The translations under genes and the position numbers were made by a program. Shown here one piece after another: positions 61,720 through 64,000 of a DNA stretch of 64,000 nt; the first letter of the stretch is position 1, and each line of letters opens with the position of its first letter. Source of the stretch: Croceivirga sp. (GTDB lineage: Bacteria; Bacteroidota; Bacteroidia; Flavobacteriales; Flavobacteriaceae); assembly GCA_028284285.1 (NCBI GenBank), contig JANQSA010000001.1:62001-126000 (forward strand). Direction: 5' to 3'. The notes under the pieces were generated by a model, which made no database searches, was not told the origin of the DNA, and was given only the letters and a program-made list of their open reading frames with translations.

Positions 61720-64000
61720 ATGAAATTCAGTCACATTTTTATCAAAAGGCCCATTTTTGCTGCGGTACTCAGCATCCTCATCGTTATCGTGGGCGGATTG
61801 GCATACGTTTCCTTGCCAGTTTCACAATTCCCGGATGTTGCGCCTCCAACCGTTCAAGTTGTAGCCACCTATCCCGGAGCAAATGCACAGACACTCTCTG
61901 AAACCGTAGCCACTCCTTTGGAACAGGAAATCAACGGCGTGGAGGGAATGATCTACATGACCTCCCAATCTTCAGCAGATGGCGTGGTAACCCTTCAAAT
62001 AGCCTTTGAACTGGGCACTGACCTGGACCGTGCACAGGTACAGGTACAAAACCGGGTGGCCATCGCAGAACCTCGATTACCAGAATCGGTACGTCGATTG
62101 GGAATTACCACAAACAAAGTATCTCCTGATATTTTGTTGGTGGTCAACATATACTCCCCCAATAAAACCTATGACCAAACTTATATTGGCAACTATGCCA
62201 CTCTTCAGATGATAGATCAAATTGCACGTATCAAAGGCGTTGGGGATATCCAAATCTTTGGTGCTGCAGAATATGCCATGCGCATTTGGTTAGATCCCGA
62301 TAGGATCGCCAATCTGGATATGACCGCAGGTGAGGTCGTAGCCGCCCTTAGGGCACAGAACGTACAAATTGCCAGTGGTACCTTGAATACCCTACCCTCA
62401 GGAAGCCAATCTGCTTTTGAAGTCAATATTCAAACCCAGGGAAAACTGGTTACCGAAGAACAGTTTGAAAATATTATTATTAAATCCGGGGTCAATGGGC
62501 GCATTGTTCAACTGAAAGACGTGGGCCGTGTAGAATTGGGTGCCCAAAATTATGCCACCAAAGGATATTTGGGAAAAGACCCGGCCATTGCCATGCCAAT
62601 TTACCAACAACCCGGAGGAAATGCGCTTGAAACGGCAGCAGCTATTCAAGATAAGGTGGCAGAGCTTTCAAAGAATTTTCCTGAAGATTTGGAGTATAAA
62701 ATCGCCTATAATCCTACGGAGTTTGTACAAAAATCAGTGGACGAGGTGTACCACACTATTTTTGAAGCCATAGTGCTGGTCATATTTGTTATTCTCCTTT
62801 TCCTACAGTCCTGGCGCGCCGCCATTATTCCAATTTTGGCCATCCCAGTCTCCTTGATCGGAACTTTTGCGGTAATGCAGGGATTGGGATTTTCCTTGAA
62901 CAACCTTACTTTATTTGGATTGGTATTGGCCATTGGTATAGTAGTGGATGATGCTATTGTAGTAGTAGAAAACATGGAACGCTATCTCGCCCAGGGGCTA
63001 TCACCAAAAGAGGCGGCACGCAAAACCATGGATGAAGTTGGAGGCGCCTTGGTGGCCATTGGGTTGGTATTGATCGCCGTATTTATTCCCACCACATTCC
63101 TAGAAGGAATATCCGGGCAGTTCTACAAACAATTTGGGTTGACCATAGCAGTTGCCACAGCCATTTCGGTTTTTGTTTCTTTAACCTTAAGTCCGGCGAT
63201 GGCAGCACTATTGATGCGCCACGAAACGCATGAGGAGCAGAAAAAAACACCATGGTTATTGCGCCCATTCAAATTTTTGGGAGACGGCTTCAACCGTTTT
63301 ATGGATGGGCTTTCAGTACGCTACGGCAACAGTGTTCGAAAATTGGTCAGAACCAGTACAATGGTCATGGTAGTATATGGGGGATTGATTGCCCTTACAG
63401 GATTCGAATTCAACAGAGTGCCCAGTGGATTTGTGCCCGCCATGGATCAACAGTACTTTATTACGGCCATTCAATTGCCCCCGGGATCTTCCTTATCCCG
63501 AACCGATAAGGTGGTCAATGACGCCCTTGATGTATTGCTGGAAGTGGATGGGGTAGAAACCGCCGTATCCTTTACGGGTTTTGATGGTGCTTCCTTTACC
63601 AATGCTTCCAATGCCGCCGCTATTTTCGTAACGCTCGAAGATTTTGATGTAAGAACTGAAAAAGGAATCGGCTACGAGGATTTGTTAGGGACGCTTCGTG
63701 CGAAAATGGCAGAAGTGGATGATGCTTTTGTTGTGGTTATTCCCCCTCCATCCGTCCGGGGTATCGGTAACGCGGGAGGATTTCGGATGATGGTACAGGA
63801 CCGCGCCAACCTTGGTTCGGAAGCCCTGTTGAACGCTACGTATCAGCTGGCTGCTGCTGCCAATCAAGACCCCGCCCTCAATAGTGTGTTCACGTTCTTC
63901 AATAACCAGACCCCACAATTGTATCTGGACATTGACCGTGTAAAAACCGAACAGTTAGGCATCAACGTTGCCGATGTGTTCCAATCTTTAGAAGTGTATC
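61720..64000 (+). CDS. RND efflux permease (AcrB/HAE1 family), cut by window end
   Basis: The first 760 codons of a pump normally about 1040-1060 residues long, starting at the ATG 61720 (MKFSHIFIKRPIFAAVLSIL). Visible features are the first helix, porter domains with VATYPGANAQTLSETVATPLEQ, helices 2-6, and the proton-relay Asp pair in GIVVDDAIVVVENMERY. It continues past helix 7 into the second porter half (FVPAMDQQYFITAIQLPPGSSL). The frame is open to the edge with no frameshift. The substrate is unknown; HAE1 pumps usually expel hydrophobic or amphiphilic drugs. Confidence 0.95.
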   Translation, partial: MKFSHIFIKRPIFAAVLSILIVIVGGLAYVSLPVSQFPDVAPPTVQVVATYPGANAQTLSETVATPLEQEINGVEGMIYMTSQSSADGVVTLQIAFELGTDLDRAQVQVQNRVAIAEPRLPESVRRLGITTNKVSPDILLVVNIYSPNKTYDQTYIGNYATLQMIDQIARIKGVGDIQIFGAAEYAMRIWLDPDRIANLDMTAGEVVAALRAQNVQIASGTLNTLPSGSQSAFEVNIQTQGKLVTEEQFENIIIKSGVNGRIVQLKDVGRVELGAQNYATKGYLGKDPAIAMPIYQQPGGNALETAAAIQDKVAELSKNFPEDLEYKIAYNPTEFVQKSVDEVYHTIFEAIVLVIFVILLFLQSWRAAIIPILAIPVSLIGTFAVMQGLGFSLNNLTLFGLVLAIGIVVDDAIVVVENMERYLAQGLSPKEAARKTMDEVGGALVAIGLVLIAVFIPTTFLEGISGQFYKQFGLTIAVATAISVFVSLTLSPAMAALLMRHETHEEQKKTPWLLRPFKFLGDGFNRFMDGLSVRYGNSVRKLVRTSTMVMVVYGGLIALTGFEFNRVPSGFVPAMDQQYFITAIQLPPGSSLSRTDKVVNDALDVLLEVDGVETAVSFTGFDGASFTNASNAAAIFVTLEDFDVRTEKGIGYEDLLGTLRAKMAEVDDAFVVVIPPPSVRGIGNAGGFRMMVQDRANLGSEALLNATYQLAAAANQDPALNSVFTFFNNQTPQLYLDIDRVKTEQLGINVADVFQSLEVY

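Overview
The window comes from a member of the Bacteroidota, almost certainly a marine member of the Flavobacteriaceae. The evidence is two proteins with type IX secretion (type B) sorting domains, a LruC-domain protein, families typical of the phylum (DUF1599, BT_3928, DUF3667, DUF4293), promoters of the TAnnTTTG type, A-rich leaders instead of Shine-Dalgarno sites, and conserved flavobacterial gene order (tpiA-prmA-clpS, proS-tRNA-Glu-rpsT). Both window edges cut a gene: lgt at the left and an RND permease at the right.

Layout. 1-3.8 kb: lgt (partial), yidD, cysS and folE on the minus strand, with 0.5 kb of degenerate A/G-rich word repeats between yidD and lgt. 3.9-10.2 kb: envelope genes, namely two type B T9SS cargo paralogues, a FadL-like outer membrane protein and a Gly/Trp- and Ser/Arg-rich lipoprotein. 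10.3-12.5 kb: proS, two identical tRNA-Glu genes and rpsT. 12.5-16.8 kb: a LruC protein and a three-gene lipoprotein/membrane-paralogue operon. 17-28.5 kb: core genes rho, truA, an ABC exporter, cdaA, folP, then the DUF1599-BT_3928-tpiA-prmA-clpS run. 28.6-37.6 kb: small unknowns, a sugar-phosphate isomerase-like protein, a LytTR regulator / NTF2-like / DOMON / histidine kinase cluster and a 1012-residue BNR-propeller protein.

Two accessory regions stand out. At 37.7-40.5 kb a short double-glycine-leader peptide has six cysteines in the order C-C-CC-C-C (knottin-like). It lies beside a membrane protein joining a cysteine-less C39-like domain, a VKOR domain and a DsbA-like thioredoxin domain, with a LytTR regulator upstream. 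I read this as a candidate system for making and oxidatively folding a disulfide-rich secreted peptide. At 45.0-52.6 kb eight unrelated small accessory genes (class A beta-lactamase, esterase, serine hydrolase, GNAT, two methyltransferase-like proteins, DUF4386, a DUF1579-like protein) all point the same way. They are mostly separated by 115-270 bp spacers that share short motifs and imperfect inverted repeats, which looks like an integron-type cassette array without an integrase (CALIN-like).

54.6-59.8 kb is a vitamin B12 uptake locus: a cobalamin riboswitch, a BtuB-like TonB-dependent receptor, a BtuG-like surface propeller lipoprotein and a surface lipoprotein with three near-identical 86-residue repeats (BtuH-like). 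A strong terminator separates it from an RND efflux operon whose promoter overlaps an operator-like dyad. No tool could be run; all family calls rest on reading motifs and architecture.
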